A DNA stretch of 43,806 bases from an uncultured Clostridia bacterium (lineage in GTDB: Bacteria; Bacillota; Clostridia; UBA1381): assembly GCA_947628515.1 (NCBI GenBank), contig CANRAG010000007.1, forward strand, positions 1 through 43,806, given 5' to 3'. Under the pieces are notes generated by a model that was not told where the DNA came from, did no database searches, and was given only the letters and a program-made list of their open reading frames with translations. Position numbers and translations under genes: made by a program. Below, in pieces: positions 8,350 through 15,998 of the stretch (position 1 is the stretch's first letter; each line of letters begins with the position of its first letter).

Positions 8350-8436
8350 TTATTCACATATCCAATTTACCGTAATGCCGTCCTTTGTAACAGTCACTGT
8401 ATTTGTGCCATTATCCCAATCAAACTTTGCGGTCTG
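8350..8436 (-). pseudogene. C-terminal scrap of a stalk-domain (copper amine oxidase N-like) protein
   Basis: On the minus strand, 28 codons read QTAKFDWDNGTNTVTVTKDG then ITVNWICE and stop at 8350-8352, with an in-frame TAA just upstream (8437-8439) and no start. The WDN-TNTVTVTKDG pattern is typical of the repeated stalk/Cu_amine_oxidN1 domain of Firmicute surface proteins. It lies between the aspS terminator and the secG terminator. It is best read as the remnant of a larger deleted gene; the fragment is short, so confidence is low. Confidence 0.35.
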
Positions 8437-8454
8437 TTACCCATTGCCATAAAG

Positions 8455-8481
8455 AAAAAATAACCGGGCGCTTAGCCCGGT
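8455..8481 (-). terminator. Terminator of secG
   Basis: ACCGGGC (8463-8469) and GCCCGGT (8475-8481) form a 7-bp GC-rich hairpin. On the minus strand it is followed by TTATTTTTT (A-run 8455-8460 on the plus strand). It lies just beyond the secG stop. Confidence 0.8.
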
Positions 8482-8495
8482 CACGGTTGTCTTTT

Positions 8496-8738
8496 TTATG
8501 CGGAAACGATAACCAATACCAATGTGGTAATCAGGAAAAGAACGGCGACTGTCGTTGTGAGACGAACCTGCATCTTCTCCTTGGTTGTACCGCCCTGTCT
8601 CTTGAAGAATGAATCGCCCATATCCGACGAAGCACCTTGAATACCTCTCATACCCGGATCCTTACCCTCCTGCGCAAGCACGATAACGATAAGCAATACC
8701 GATACAATGAGGTGCAATACAACGAATACTGTACTCAT
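8496..8738 (-). CDS. secG: Preprotein translocase subunit SecG
   Basis: An 80-residue protein with two hydrophobic helices (FVVLHLIVSVLLIVIVLAQ and VAVLFLITTLVLVIVSA) around a polar loop carrying EGKDPGMRG, FFKR and KEKMQVRLT. This is the SecG layout, and the length is normal. SecG assists SecYEG protein export in the membrane. It stands alone on the minus strand with its own promoter (8798-8825) and terminator, and an AGGAGG-type site precedes the start. Confidence 0.93.
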   Translation of the reverse strand: MSTVFVVLHLIVSVLLIVIVLAQEGKDPGMRGIQGASSDMGDSFFKRQGGTTKEKMQVRLTTTVAVLFLITTLVLVIVSA

Positions 8739-8797
8739 GAGTTTCAGACCTCCTTTTTATGGGCACACCTGCCCGTGTAATAGCGCTATACCCATCT

Positions 8798-8825
8798 ATT
8801 ATATCATAAAATTTATAATTTGCAA
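8798..8825 (-). promoter_or_regulatory. secG promoter
   Basis: On the minus strand TTGCAA (8820-8825), a 16-nt AT-rich spacer and TATAAT (8798-8803) preceded by TGA. It points toward secG, about 60 nt upstream of its start. Confidence 0.65.
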
Positions 8826-8872
8826 GCTATTTTTGAAATTTTTTTTATTTTTTTGAAAAAAGACTATACTAA

Positions 8873-8893
8873 ACCAAAAAAATTTGGTATAAT
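8873..8893 (+). promoter_or_regulatory. hflX extended -10 promoter overlapped by a palindrome
   Basis: TATAAT at 8888-8893 is preceded by TGG (extended -10); no good -35 lies 16-18 nt upstream. The palindrome ACCAAA-AAAA-TTTGGT spans 8873-8888 and touches the -10 box, a place where a repressor could act. The promoter call is good; the operator idea is inference. Confidence 0.5.
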
Positions 8894-8927
8894 ACAATGG
8901 TGGAGTATATATTTTAAGGAGCGGAGC

Positions 8928-10199
8928 ATGGACGCTGATATTAAAATTGTCAGAGATGAAAAGGAAAGAGTAATAATTGCGGGACTGCATACGGGCAGCA
9001 GGGATTATATTAACGATACAACCGAGGAGTCCATGCGCGAGCTTACAGAGCTTGTGGAGACGGCGGGCGGCGAGGTTGTGGGCGGGCTTATACAGAACAG
9101 GCCGTCGCCGGACAGCGGCACATATCTGGGCGCGGGAAAGCTTTCGGAGCTTAAAAACGCGGTGGATACGCTGCGCGCGGATATAGTCGTATTCGACGAC
9201 GAAATGTCGCCGGCGCAGTTGAGGAACGTAAACGAGTACCTCAAAATACGCGTGCTTGACCGTTCGATGCTCATACTCGATATTTTTGCAATGCGGGCAA
9301 GGTCGGGCGAGGGCAAGCTACAGGTCGAGCTGGCGCAGCTCAAATATCAGCTTCCGCGTCTGCACGGGTGGGGGCTTGAAATGCACAGGCTGGGCGCGGG
9401 TATAGGAACAAGAGGCCCCGGCGAAACGCAGCTTGAAATAGACCGCCGCCACATAAGGACAAGAATTAACGCGCTTGAGGCGGAGCTAAAGGAAGTTAAA
9501 AAGCACAGAGCGCTGTTAAGAGCGCGGCGCGAGAAGGACGATGTTATTACCTGCGCGCTTGTGGGATATACGAACGCGGGCAAATCGACGCTTTTAAATC
9601 GCCTTACGGACGCGGGTGTATTTGCGGAGGACAAGCTGTTTGCCACGCTCGACACAACATCGAGGTCGATAACGCTTGACGACAATCGGAAAATAATAAT
9701 GATAGACACAGTCGGATTTATACGCAAGCTGCCGCATTATCTTGTCGAGGCGTTCAAGTCCACGCTTGAGGAGGCGGCAACGGCGGACTTCCTGCTGCAT
9801 GTAATAGACGTGTCGTCCGGCGAAACGGATAATCAGATAAATGTGGTGAACAATGTTTTACAGGAAATAGGAGCCGGCGGCAAGCCGACTATAAACGTGT
9901 ACAATAAATGCGACATAAATCCCGACTACGTGCCGGCGGACGGCGGAAGGTCAAGGCATGTCTACATAAGCGCGCGCACCGGCAAGGGCATTAAGGAGCT
10001 TATGGAGGCTGTTTCCGATACCGCTCCCGGCAGGAAGCAGAGACGCAGACTGCTTATACCGTATAGTGAGGGAGGAGTGCTGAACATGCTGCACGACAGC
10101 GAAAAAATCATCAGTGAGGAATATACGGCAGACGGCACAGAGGTGGAGGTTCTGCTTGACGCCAAGCTGTACGGCAGATTAAAGGGGTTTGAGGTATAA
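8928..10199 (+). CDS. hflX: Ribosome-associated GTPase HflX
   Basis: A 423-residue HflX. The N-terminal part holds PSPDSGTYLGAGKLSEL and DEMSPAQLRN, the Gly-rich middle has GAGIGTRGPGETQLE, and the G domain shows G1 GYTNAGKST, G3 DTVGF and G4 NKCD. HflX is a conserved GTPase that binds and splits stalled or stressed ribosomes. I chose the ATG at 8928 because AAGGAG at 8916-8921 precedes it; a longer in-frame extension to 8820 would run through the promoter. The stop overlaps the next start as TAATG. Confidence 0.95.
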   Translation: MDADIKIVRDEKERVIIAGLHTGSRDYINDTTEESMRELTELVETAGGEVVGGLIQNRPSPDSGTYLGAGKLSELKNAVDTLRADIVVFDDEMSPAQLRNVNEYLKIRVLDRSMLILDIFAMRARSGEGKLQVELAQLKYQLPRLHGWGLEMHRLGAGIGTRGPGETQLEIDRRHIRTRINALEAELKEVKKHRALLRARREKDDVITCALVGYTNAGKSTLLNRLTDAGVFAEDKLFATLDTTSRSITLDDNRKIIMIDTVGFIRKLPHYLVEAFKSTLEEAATADFLLHVIDVSSGETDNQINVVNNVLQEIGAGGKPTINVYNKCDINPDYVPADGGRSRHVYISARTGKGIKELMEAVSDTAPGRKQRRRLLIPYSEGGVLNMLHDSEKIISEEYTADGTEVEVLLDAKLYGRLKGFEV

Positions 10200-10837
10200 T
10201 GTCCGTACGGGAAACATATAAAACAGTCGCGGAGGAGTCCGAAACGCTGCTTGTTGAGAAAAAGTCGAAATTCATATCCCACGTAAAGCCTGTGGATAAC
10301 GAAGCGGACGCGTTGGCATATCTTAACGGGATACGCTCGAAGTATCCGGACGCGCGCCATAATGTGTACGCGTATGTAATAGACGAAAATAATATATTCC
10401 GCTATTCCGACGACGGCGAGCCGGGCGGCACGGCGGGCATGCCTGTGCTTGACACAATACGCAAATCCGGTATTGTCGATGTAATTGTTGTAATAACCCG
10501 CTATTTTGGCGGTACGCTTCTGGGAACCGGCGGACTTGTCCGCGCATACAGCGCGTCGGCAAAAAAAGGTCTTGAAGAATCCGGAATAATAATACGTACA
10601 ATGTGTGATATTATATCTGTAAAGGTGGGATATGACCTTGTTGGAAAGCTGCAATACGCATTTGCGGCGGACGGTATAGAGACTGTTGATACATTATATG
10701 AAAATGACGTCACCTTCTTCGTTGCCTCGCCCAAGCCCGAAACCGAAAGGCTTATGGGCAGGGTTACGGATATTACAAGCGGGAAAGCTGTGATAAAAAT
10801 CATATACGAAAAATACATTGATAAATTTAATGAATAG
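10199..10837 (+). CDS. yigZ: YigZ/IMPACT-family protein (UPF0029)
   Basis: A 212-residue protein with KKSKFISHVKPV, DARHNVYAYV, RYSDDGEPGGTAGMPVL and VVITRYFGGTLLGTGGLVRAY, the signature of the YigZ/YvyE (IMPACT) family. It has the usual two-domain length. The biochemical role is unknown; eukaryotic IMPACT modulates Gcn2, and bacterial members are not well defined. Translation is coupled to hflX through TAATG (10197-10201). trxA follows 12 nt downstream, so hflX-yigZ-trxA is one operon. Confidence 0.9.
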   Translation: MSVRETYKTVAEESETLLVEKKSKFISHVKPVDNEADALAYLNGIRSKYPDARHNVYAYVIDENNIFRYSDDGEPGGTAGMPVLDTIRKSGIVDVIVVITRYFGGTLLGTGGLVRAYSASAKKGLEESGIIIRTMCDIISVKVGYDLVGKLQYAFAADGIETVDTLYENDVTFFVASPKPETERLMGRVTDITSGKAVIKIIYEKYIDKFNE

Positions 10838-10849
10838 GAGGATACAAAA

Positions 10850-11167
10850 ATGGAGATTAACTTAACAAAACAGACCTATGACGGCGAGGTACTGCAATCA
10901 AATGTGCCGGTACTGGTGGATTTCTGGGCGCCGTGGTGCGGGCCGTGCCGTATGGTGGGGCCGGTTATATCGGAGATTGCCGACGAGTATGAGGGCAGAA
11001 TAAAGGTTGGCAAGGTAAATGTGGACGAGGAGGGCGAGCTTGCCTCGGCAAACGCCGTTGTGTCCATCCCCACCGTAATGCTATTTAGCGAGGGTAAGCT
11101 CGTGGGAAAGCTTGTGGGAGCGAGATCGTTTGACGATTACGCCGATATGATTGAAAGATTTCTGTAA
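10850..11167 (+). CDS. trxA: Thioredoxin
   Basis: A 105-residue thioredoxin fold with FWAPWCGPCRM (redox Cys30 and Cys33), the KVNVDEE strand and the cis-Pro segment VVSIPTVMLF. It reduces protein disulfides in the cytoplasm, normally fed by thioredoxin reductase (not in this window). An AGGAGG site precedes the ATG. It is the last gene of the hflX operon. An AT-rich inverted repeat overlaps its stop codon. Confidence 0.95.
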   Translation: MEINLTKQTYDGEVLQSNVPVLVDFWAPWCGPCRMVGPVISEIADEYEGRIKVGKVNVDEEGELASANAVVSIPTVMLFSEGKLVGKLVGARSFDDYADMIERFL

Positions 11168-11191
11168 TTATTCACTTTTGCCGAATAATTA
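11165..11191 (+). other. AT-rich inverted repeat overlapping the trxA stop
   Basis: TAATTATTC (11165-11173) and GAATAATTA (11183-11191) form a perfect 9-bp repeat with a 9-nt loop. A T7 run lies about 17 nt later. It may be a weak terminator. The sequence also resembles ARG-box halves (ATTCA/TGAAT type) near an arginine gene, so a DNA operator is an alternative. Confidence 0.4.
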
Positions 11192-11224
11192 TACAAATAA
11201 AATTCAGTTTTTTTCAAAAAAAGC

Positions 11225-11253
11225 TTGCATTTTTATGCGTTATAGTGTATAAT
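11225..11253 (+). promoter_or_regulatory. argDF promoter
   Basis: TTGCAT (11225-11230), a 17-nt spacer and TATAAT (11248-11253). The -35 region contains the palindrome GCAT-TTTT-ATGC, similar in layout to an ArgR box; ArgR control is plausible but not shown. Confidence 0.7.
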
Positions 11254-11266
11254 GGTGTTTATTCAT

Positions 11267-11288
11267 GGGAGCCTTCCTGAAGGCTCCC
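11267..11288 (+). promoter_or_regulatory. Perfect 9-bp hairpin at the 5' end of the argDF transcript
   Basis: GGGAGCCTT-CCTG-AAGGCTCCC begins about 7 nt after the predicted transcription start. No T-run follows (next bases GTTTGTGATT), so it is unlikely to terminate. A 5'-end stabilising hairpin is the simplest reading. Confidence 0.5.
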
Positions 11289-11322
11289 GTTTGTGATTAC
11301 CACATAGAAAGGACAATATGAA

Positions 11323-12519
11323 ATGTTAAACGATGTAATAGCGTTGGATAAAAAATACTATATGAACACGTTTGGCGACAGGCTTCCGGTCAGCTTCACC
11401 CACGGCGACGGAATGAAGCTCTATGCCGATAACGGCGACGTCTATTATGACTTCCTCGGCGGAATTGCCGTAAATGCGATAGGGCATTGCCATCCTGATT
11501 TCACCGCGGCTCTTAAAGCGCAGATAGATAAGCTTATACATACGTCAAGTCTTTATTATATAGAAAATCAGGCAAAGCTCGCAAAGAAGCTCGTGGATAA
11601 TACATGCGCCGACAAAGCCTTCTTCTGTAACAGCGGCGCGGAGGCGAATGAGGGCGCGTTTAAGCTGGCAAGAATGTACTTTTATAAGAAGGGAAGCAAC
11701 AGGTCGGAGATAATCTCGCTTGACCATTCCTTCCACGGCCGAACCATTGCGACCGTAGCGGCGACCGGCCAGGAGCATTATCAGGCTCCGTACCGTCCGT
11801 TTACGAACGGATTTAAACAGGTTGCGCCAAACAGCCTTGAAGCGGTGGAGGAGGCCATAACGGACAGAACGGCGGCGGTTATGGTCGAGCTTATCCAGGG
11901 CGAGAGCGGAGTGTATCCCATGGATACGGAATATGCCAAAAGGCTCAGACAGCTTTGTAACGACCGGGGAATACTGATGATTGTAGACGAGGTTCAAACC
12001 GGCATGGGAAGAACGGGAAGGTTGTTCGCGCATCAGCTCTACGACGTTGAGCCGGACATATTCACCTGCGCGAAGGCGCTCGGCGGCGGCGTGCCGATAG
12101 GCGCGGTATGCGCAAAAGCGGAGGTTGCGGCGGCATTCGAGCCGGGCGACCACGGCACCACGTTTGGCGGAAATCCGCTTGCGACAGCGGCGGGACTTGC
12201 GGTATTTGATATATTTGAAAGAGAGAAGCTTGTTGAAAACAGCGCGGTAATGGGGGAGCTTTTTAAGCGGAAGCTTGAACATGTCGCGGCGAAATATCCC
12301 GACAAAATTGTTGAAGTGCGCGGCACGGGACTTTTAATAGGCGTCGAGCTAAAGCCGGAAATCGCGCCGTCGGTATTTAGAGCGCTGCATGAGAAAAGGA
12401 TGCTTACAAGTCTGTGCAAGGGTGTTACAATCAGAGTTGCGCCGGCGCTTAATATTAAAGAGTCGGAAATAGATTTATTCATAAAGGCATTGGAAGAAAT
12501 TATGGAAGGGGAAATATAA
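11323..12519 (+). CDS. argD: Acetylornithine aminotransferase
   Basis: A 398-residue class III PLP aminotransferase with FCNSGAEANEGAFKLAR, DHSFHGRT, VDEVQTGMGRTG and the PLP lysine Lys251 in TCAKALGGGVPIG. ArgD converts N-acetylglutamate semialdehyde to N-acetylornithine using glutamate. An AAAGGA site precedes the ATG at 11323; a second ATG at 11317 meets a stop at once. argF starts at the next base, so the pair is an arginine operon. Ornithine aminotransferases look alike, but the argF context favours ArgD. Confidence 0.92.
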   Translation: MLNDVIALDKKYYMNTFGDRLPVSFTHGDGMKLYADNGDVYYDFLGGIAVNAIGHCHPDFTAALKAQIDKLIHTSSLYYIENQAKLAKKLVDNTCADKAFFCNSGAEANEGAFKLARMYFYKKGSNRSEIISLDHSFHGRTIATVAATGQEHYQAPYRPFTNGFKQVAPNSLEAVEEAITDRTAAVMVELIQGESGVYPMDTEYAKRLRQLCNDRGILMIVDEVQTGMGRTGRLFAHQLYDVEPDIFTCAKALGGGVPIGAVCAKAEVAAAFEPGDHGTTFGGNPLATAAGLAVFDIFEREKLVENSAVMGELFKRKLEHVAAKYPDKIVEVRGTGLLIGVELKPEIAPSVFRALHEKRMLTSLCKGVTIRVAPALNIKESEIDLFIKALEEIMEGEI

Positions 12520-13437
12520 ATGAAGGATTTAATCAGCTTACACGACCTCACAGCCGATGAGGTACAGGATTTATTAAAGCTCGCCTTAAGGCTTAAGGCG
12601 GAGCTTAAAGCGGGCATTCCGCACCCGATATTAAAGGGTAAGACGCTCGGAATGATTTTCACAAAGTCGTCCACGCGAACAAGGGTTTCGTTTGAGGTGG
12701 GCATGACACAGCTCGGCGGCTATCCGCTGTTCTTGTCATCCAATGATATTCAGCTCGGACGCGGCGAGACAATTCACGATACCGCCAAGGTTTTGGAGCG
12801 CTATCTCGACGGCATAATGATTCGTACATACGCCCACAGCGACGTTATCGAGCTTGCAAAAGAGGCGAGCATTCCGGTGATAAACGCGCTTACGGATTTG
12901 CTGCACCCGTGCCAGGTGCTTGCGGATCTCATGACAGCATACGAACACAAGGGCAGGCTTGAAGGACTGAAATTCGCCTATATAGGCGACGGAAACAATA
13001 TGGCGCACTCAATCATGTACGGCTGCGCAAAGGCGGGGCTTGACTGCGCGATTGCGACTCCTTCGGGCCATCATTGCGACGCGGAGGTTGTGGATAACGC
13101 AAAGGCGGACTTTAAGGCGTCCGGAAAAACGCTTCTTCTTACGGAAGATCCGGTTGAGGCTATTAAGGACGCGGACGTGGTTTATACGGATACGTGGGTT
13201 TCTATGGGACAGGAAAAGGAAAAGGAAGAGCGTATCAAGGCGTTTGATGGCTATTGTGTGGATTTAAAGCTATTTAAGAACGCAAAGGACGACGCGGTAT
13301 TTATGCATTGTCTGCCCGCATACCGCGGCTTTGAAGTAACCGAGGACGTCATAGACGGCCCACAGAGTGTAATATTTGACGAAGCGGAGAACCGCCTGCA
13401 CGCGCAGAAGGCCGTAATGGCGACATTAATGGGTTGA
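12520..13437 (+). CDS. argF: Ornithine carbamoyltransferase
   Basis: A 305-residue OTCase: carbamoyl-phosphate site STRTRVSFE, HPCQVLADL, and the ornithine-side DTWVSMGQ and HCLPAYRG motifs. It makes citrulline from ornithine and carbamoyl phosphate. It abuts argD, with AAGGGG before the ATG, and its stop lies 2 nt before the GNAT start at 13440. It could serve the catabolic arginine pathway, but argD beside it suggests biosynthesis. Confidence 0.95.
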   Translation: MKDLISLHDLTADEVQDLLKLALRLKAELKAGIPHPILKGKTLGMIFTKSSTRTRVSFEVGMTQLGGYPLFLSSNDIQLGRGETIHDTAKVLERYLDGIMIRTYAHSDVIELAKEASIPVINALTDLLHPCQVLADLMTAYEHKGRLEGLKFAYIGDGNNMAHSIMYGCAKAGLDCAIATPSGHHCDAEVVDNAKADFKASGKTLLLTEDPVEAIKDADVVYTDTWVSMGQEKEKEERIKAFDGYCVDLKLFKNAKDDAVFMHCLPAYRGFEVTEDVIDGPQSVIFDEAENRLHAQKAVMATLMG

Positions 13438-13439
13438 TT

Positions 13440-13943
13440 ATGGCGCTTCCGTTACATGTATATTATCAAAACCTGTTCCAGATACGCCCGGCGACCGAGG
13501 AGGATATTCCGGATATAATGAAGATTACCCGCGAGGCGTTTATGAAATATAAGGAGCTTGCGGATATAGAGCATATTGACGCGCTCGACGAAACGTATGA
13601 TGACGTGAAGCGGGATATAGACAATGAAAAGAAGATTGTACTGCTTGCTCTCTCCGACGGCGAGCCTGTCGGCTCGGTACGCGTTGAGGTATTCCCGGAC
13701 GGCACGGCAGAGCTTACCAGATTTGGGGTTAAAGTCACAAGCCAGAACAACGGTATCGGCAAATCCATTATGAACTTAGTAGACAGGTTGATGATAAAAA
13801 GAAATGTTAAAAGAATACACCTTTATACGGGCGCGAAAATCACATCGCTAATCCGTTTCTATTACGGGCGCGGTTTCTATATCGATTCAACCGATAAGTC
13901 GCGCGGCTATATAAGAGCAAAGCTGGTAAAGGATTATGAATAA
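13440..13943 (+). CDS. GNAT-family N-acetyltransferase
   Basis: A 167-residue GNAT fold: IRPATEEDIPDIMKITREAF at the start, VGSVRVEVFPDGTAELTRFGV, then an acetyl-CoA loop-like segment QNNGIGKSIMNLV and YYGRGFYID near the end. The substrate is unknown. It starts 2 nt after the argF stop, so it probably belongs to the argDF transcript. I used the ATG at 13440; an upstream TTG at 13434 in the same frame is less likely. A strong terminator follows at once. A true arginine-pathway role (as in an ArgA-like enzyme) cannot be assumed. Confidence 0.8.
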   Translation: MALPLHVYYQNLFQIRPATEEDIPDIMKITREAFMKYKELADIEHIDALDETYDDVKRDIDNEKKIVLLALSDGEPVGSVRVEVFPDGTAELTRFGVKVTSQNNGIGKSIMNLVDRLMIKRNVKRIHLYTGAKITSLIRFYYGRGFYIDSTDKSRGYIRAKLVKDYE

Positions 13944-13951
13944 GGAAAAAA

Positions 13952-13989
13952 GCATCCGTCGTATTAAAATTGCGGCGGATGCTTTTTTT
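13952..13989 (+). terminator. Terminator of the argDF-GNAT operon
   Basis: GCATCCGTCG (13952-13961) pairs with CGGCGGATGC (13973-13982; one G-U pair), followed by T7 (13983-13989) and preceded by A6. It separates the housekeeping part from the polysaccharide locus. Confidence 0.9.
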
Positions 13990-14156
13990 ATGCAAATATT
14001 TACATAGGATAAAAATGCTGTGCCAAATAAAAAAACGATATGTAATTTCAAGCCATATATTTACGATAACTCTGTTTTTATATAAAAATGTATAATTAAA
14101 CAGGCCCAAAACCGTAAAATTTATAAATAAATTATTACCAAATGACAAATAACCTC

Positions 14157-14185
14157 TTGATTTTTTATAAAACTTATGCTATTAT
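14157..14185 (+). promoter_or_regulatory. Promoter of the polysaccharide locus
   Basis: TTGATT (14157-14162), a 17-nt spacer and TATTAT (14180-14185) preceded by TGC (extended -10). A 16-bp AT palindrome (AATTTAT-AA-ATAAATT, 14118-14133) lies 23 nt upstream and could be an operator or UP element. No other strong promoter was seen in the following 29 kb, so this may serve much of the locus. The rest of the gap from 13,990 shows nothing recognisable. Confidence 0.65.
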
Positions 14186-14250
14186 ATATTGCGTGAGTAA
14201 ATTTTATATGATTATAGGGTAATAATCGAGATTATGAAGGAAGGATGGAA

Positions 14251-15369
14251 ATGGACAGGCGTATATATCTGTCGTCGCCGTGTATGTGCGGTGAGGAACA
14301 GAAATACATACAGGAAGCGTTTGATACAAACTGGGTAGCGCCGCTTGGCAAGAACGTTAACGAGTTTGAGAATGAAATAAAAAAATATCTCAATGTAAAC
14401 GGAGCGGTAGCCATGAGCGCGGGAACGGCGGCAATACATATGGCATTGCGAGCTGTCGGAGTGGATACGGGCGATACGGTATTCTGTCAGAGTATGACAT
14501 TCAGCGCAAGCGCGAACCCGATAGTGTATCAAAACGGAACGCCGGTTTTTATAGACAGCGAGAGGGATACATGGAATATGGATCCTAACGCGTTAAAAGA
14601 AGCGTTTAAAAAGTACAGACCCAAGGCGGTAATAGCGGTGGATTTGTACGGGACGCCGGCAAAGCTTAAAGAGATAACGGATATATGCGATGAGTACGAA
14701 GTACCGTTAATAGAGGATGCCGCTGAGGGTTTAGGCGGAGAATACAGAGGCCGAAAGCTCGGTTCATTCGGAGAATACGGAATACTGTCATTTAACGGAA
14801 ACAAGATAATCACTACGTCCGGCGGCGGAATGCTTGTCGGCAATGCCGAGGAAACGTTAAAGAAAGTGCTGAAATGGATAACGCAGTCACGGGAGCCGGA
14901 GCGATGGTATGAGCATAAGGAGCTTGGCTATAACTACAGAATGAGCAACATCGTAGCCGGAATAGGCAGAGGGCAGATGACCGCGCTTAAAGACCATGTG
15001 GACAAGAAAACTGATATATACGAAAGATATGGGAAAGCGTTCAGAGATTTGCCGATAACATTGCAGCCGTATGAGAAGGATACAAAACCTAATCATTGGC
15101 TCAGCGCGGCGACGATAGATAAAGGCGGTGGCATAAGTCCGTTTGATATAATGGACAGGCTTGCGGAGGAAAATATAGAGACGCGGCCGATTTGGAAGCC
15201 CATGCATATGCAGCCTTATTACAGGGATTGTGAATACTTCACATACGAAAACCAAAACAACTCGGAGGATATATTTAAAAGAGGCTTGTGCCTGCCGAGC
15301 GACATAGCTCCGAATATGACAGAAGCGGAGCAGGAGAGGATAATAGAAATAGTAGGAGAGCTGTTCTAA
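14251..15369 (+). CDS. epsN: EpsN/PglE-like UDP-4-keto-sugar aminotransferase (DegT/DnrJ/EryC1)
   Basis: A 372-residue PLP enzyme: NTNWVAPLG-like start (seen: FDTNWVAPLGKNVNEFE), AMSAGTAAIHMAL, EDAAEGLGGEYRG and the PLP lysine in SFNGNKIITTSGGGM. In the EpsN/PglE group it aminates UDP-4-keto-6-deoxy-GlcNAc to the UDP-4-amino sugar, the step before N-acylation by the EpsM/PglD enzyme two genes on. The ATG at 14251 fits AAGGA at 14241-14245 better than the ATG at 14245. It is the first gene after the promoter; the 4,6-dehydratase it needs is not in the window. Base composition still resembles the housekeeping part. Confidence 0.85.
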   Translation: MDRRIYLSSPCMCGEEQKYIQEAFDTNWVAPLGKNVNEFENEIKKYLNVNGAVAMSAGTAAIHMALRAVGVDTGDTVFCQSMTFSASANPIVYQNGTPVFIDSERDTWNMDPNALKEAFKKYRPKAVIAVDLYGTPAKLKEITDICDEYEVPLIEDAAEGLGGEYRGRKLGSFGEYGILSFNGNKIITTSGGGMLVGNAEETLKKVLKWITQSREPERWYEHKELGYNYRMSNIVAGIGRGQMTALKDHVDKKTDIYERYGKAFRDLPITLQPYEKDTKPNHWLSAATIDKGGGISPFDIMDRLAEENIETRPIWKPMHMQPYYRDCEYFTYENQNNSEDIFKRGLCLPSDIAPNMTEAEQERIIEIVGELF

Positions 15370-15998
15370 TGTATGCTAAATACATAAAAAGACCGATGGA
15401 TATAGCGCTATCGCTCTTAGCGATAATATGTCTGTCGTGGCTTATGTTAATAATAGCGGCGCTTGTGCGAATAAAGCTTGGTAAGTCGGTACTGTTCAAG
15501 CAGCCCCGACCGGGCAAAAATGAAAAGATATTTACGATGTACAAATTCCGCAGTATGACGGATGAACGGGATGAAACCGGCGAATTCCTACCTGACAGCG
15601 AGAGACTCACGAAGTTCGGCAAGTTTCTAAGGAAAACAAGCATTGATGAATTACCGGAGTTATTCAACATTTTAAAAGGTGATATGAGCATTGTCGGCCC
15701 CAGACCGCTTTTGGTGGAATATCTGCCGAGGTACGACGAACACCAACGGCGTCGCCACGAGGTACGTCCCGGCCTGTCGGGACTTGCGCAGATACACGGC
15801 AGAAACGCGATAAGCTGGGAAGAAAAGTTTGATTGGGATGTGCGATACATAGACAATATAACCTTTTTGGGGGATATAAAAATTATATTCGAAACACTCT
15901 GGAAGGCATTCGTTAAAGAGGAAGGAATAAGTGCCGAAGAATGCGCTACTATGGATGAATTTATGGGAATAGAACAGAAAGAGATTTCAGAAGCATGA
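15369..15998 (+). CDS. epsL: EpsL/PglC-like undecaprenyl-phosphate sugar phosphotransferase (priming enzyme)
   Basis: A 209-residue monotopic bacterial sugar transferase: one membrane segment (IALSLLAIICLSWLMLIIAAL), then KRPMDI earlier, FKQPRPGKN, YKFRSMTD, RKTSIDELPELFNILKGDMS, VGPRPLL and RPGLSGLAQ. It moves a phospho-sugar from the UDP-sugar to undecaprenyl phosphate, starting the repeat unit. I start at the ATG 15369, overlapping the aminotransferase stop as TAATG. Its own stop overlaps the next start as ATGA. The trio matches epsN-epsL-epsM in another order. Confidence 0.92.
   Translation: MYAKYIKRPMDIALSLLAIICLSWLMLIIAALVRIKLGKSVLFKQPRPGKNEKIFTMYKFRSMTDERDETGEFLPDSERLTKFGKFLRKTSIDELPELFNILKGDMSIVGPRPLLVEYLPRYDEHQRRRHEVRPGLSGLAQIHGRNAISWEEKFDWDVRYIDNITFLGDIKIIFETLWKAFVKEEGISAEECATMDEFMGIEQKEISEA

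Noticed and set aside
9962..10654. 230-codon minus-strand ORF across hflX and yigZ
   Set aside because: Spans two well-defined plus-strand genes and resembles nothing; no SD.
11267..11288. argD leader hairpin as a terminator
   Set aside because: No T-run follows, and it lies just downstream of the promoter of the same operon.
11545..12282. 245-codon minus-strand ORF inside argD
   Set aside because: Shadow of a GC-rich, strongly coding plus-strand gene; Arg/Leu-rich, no family resemblance.
14000..14156. Invertible promoter or integration site before the polysaccharide locus
   Set aside because: Only short AT repeats are seen; no long inverted repeats, recombinase gene or tRNA end.
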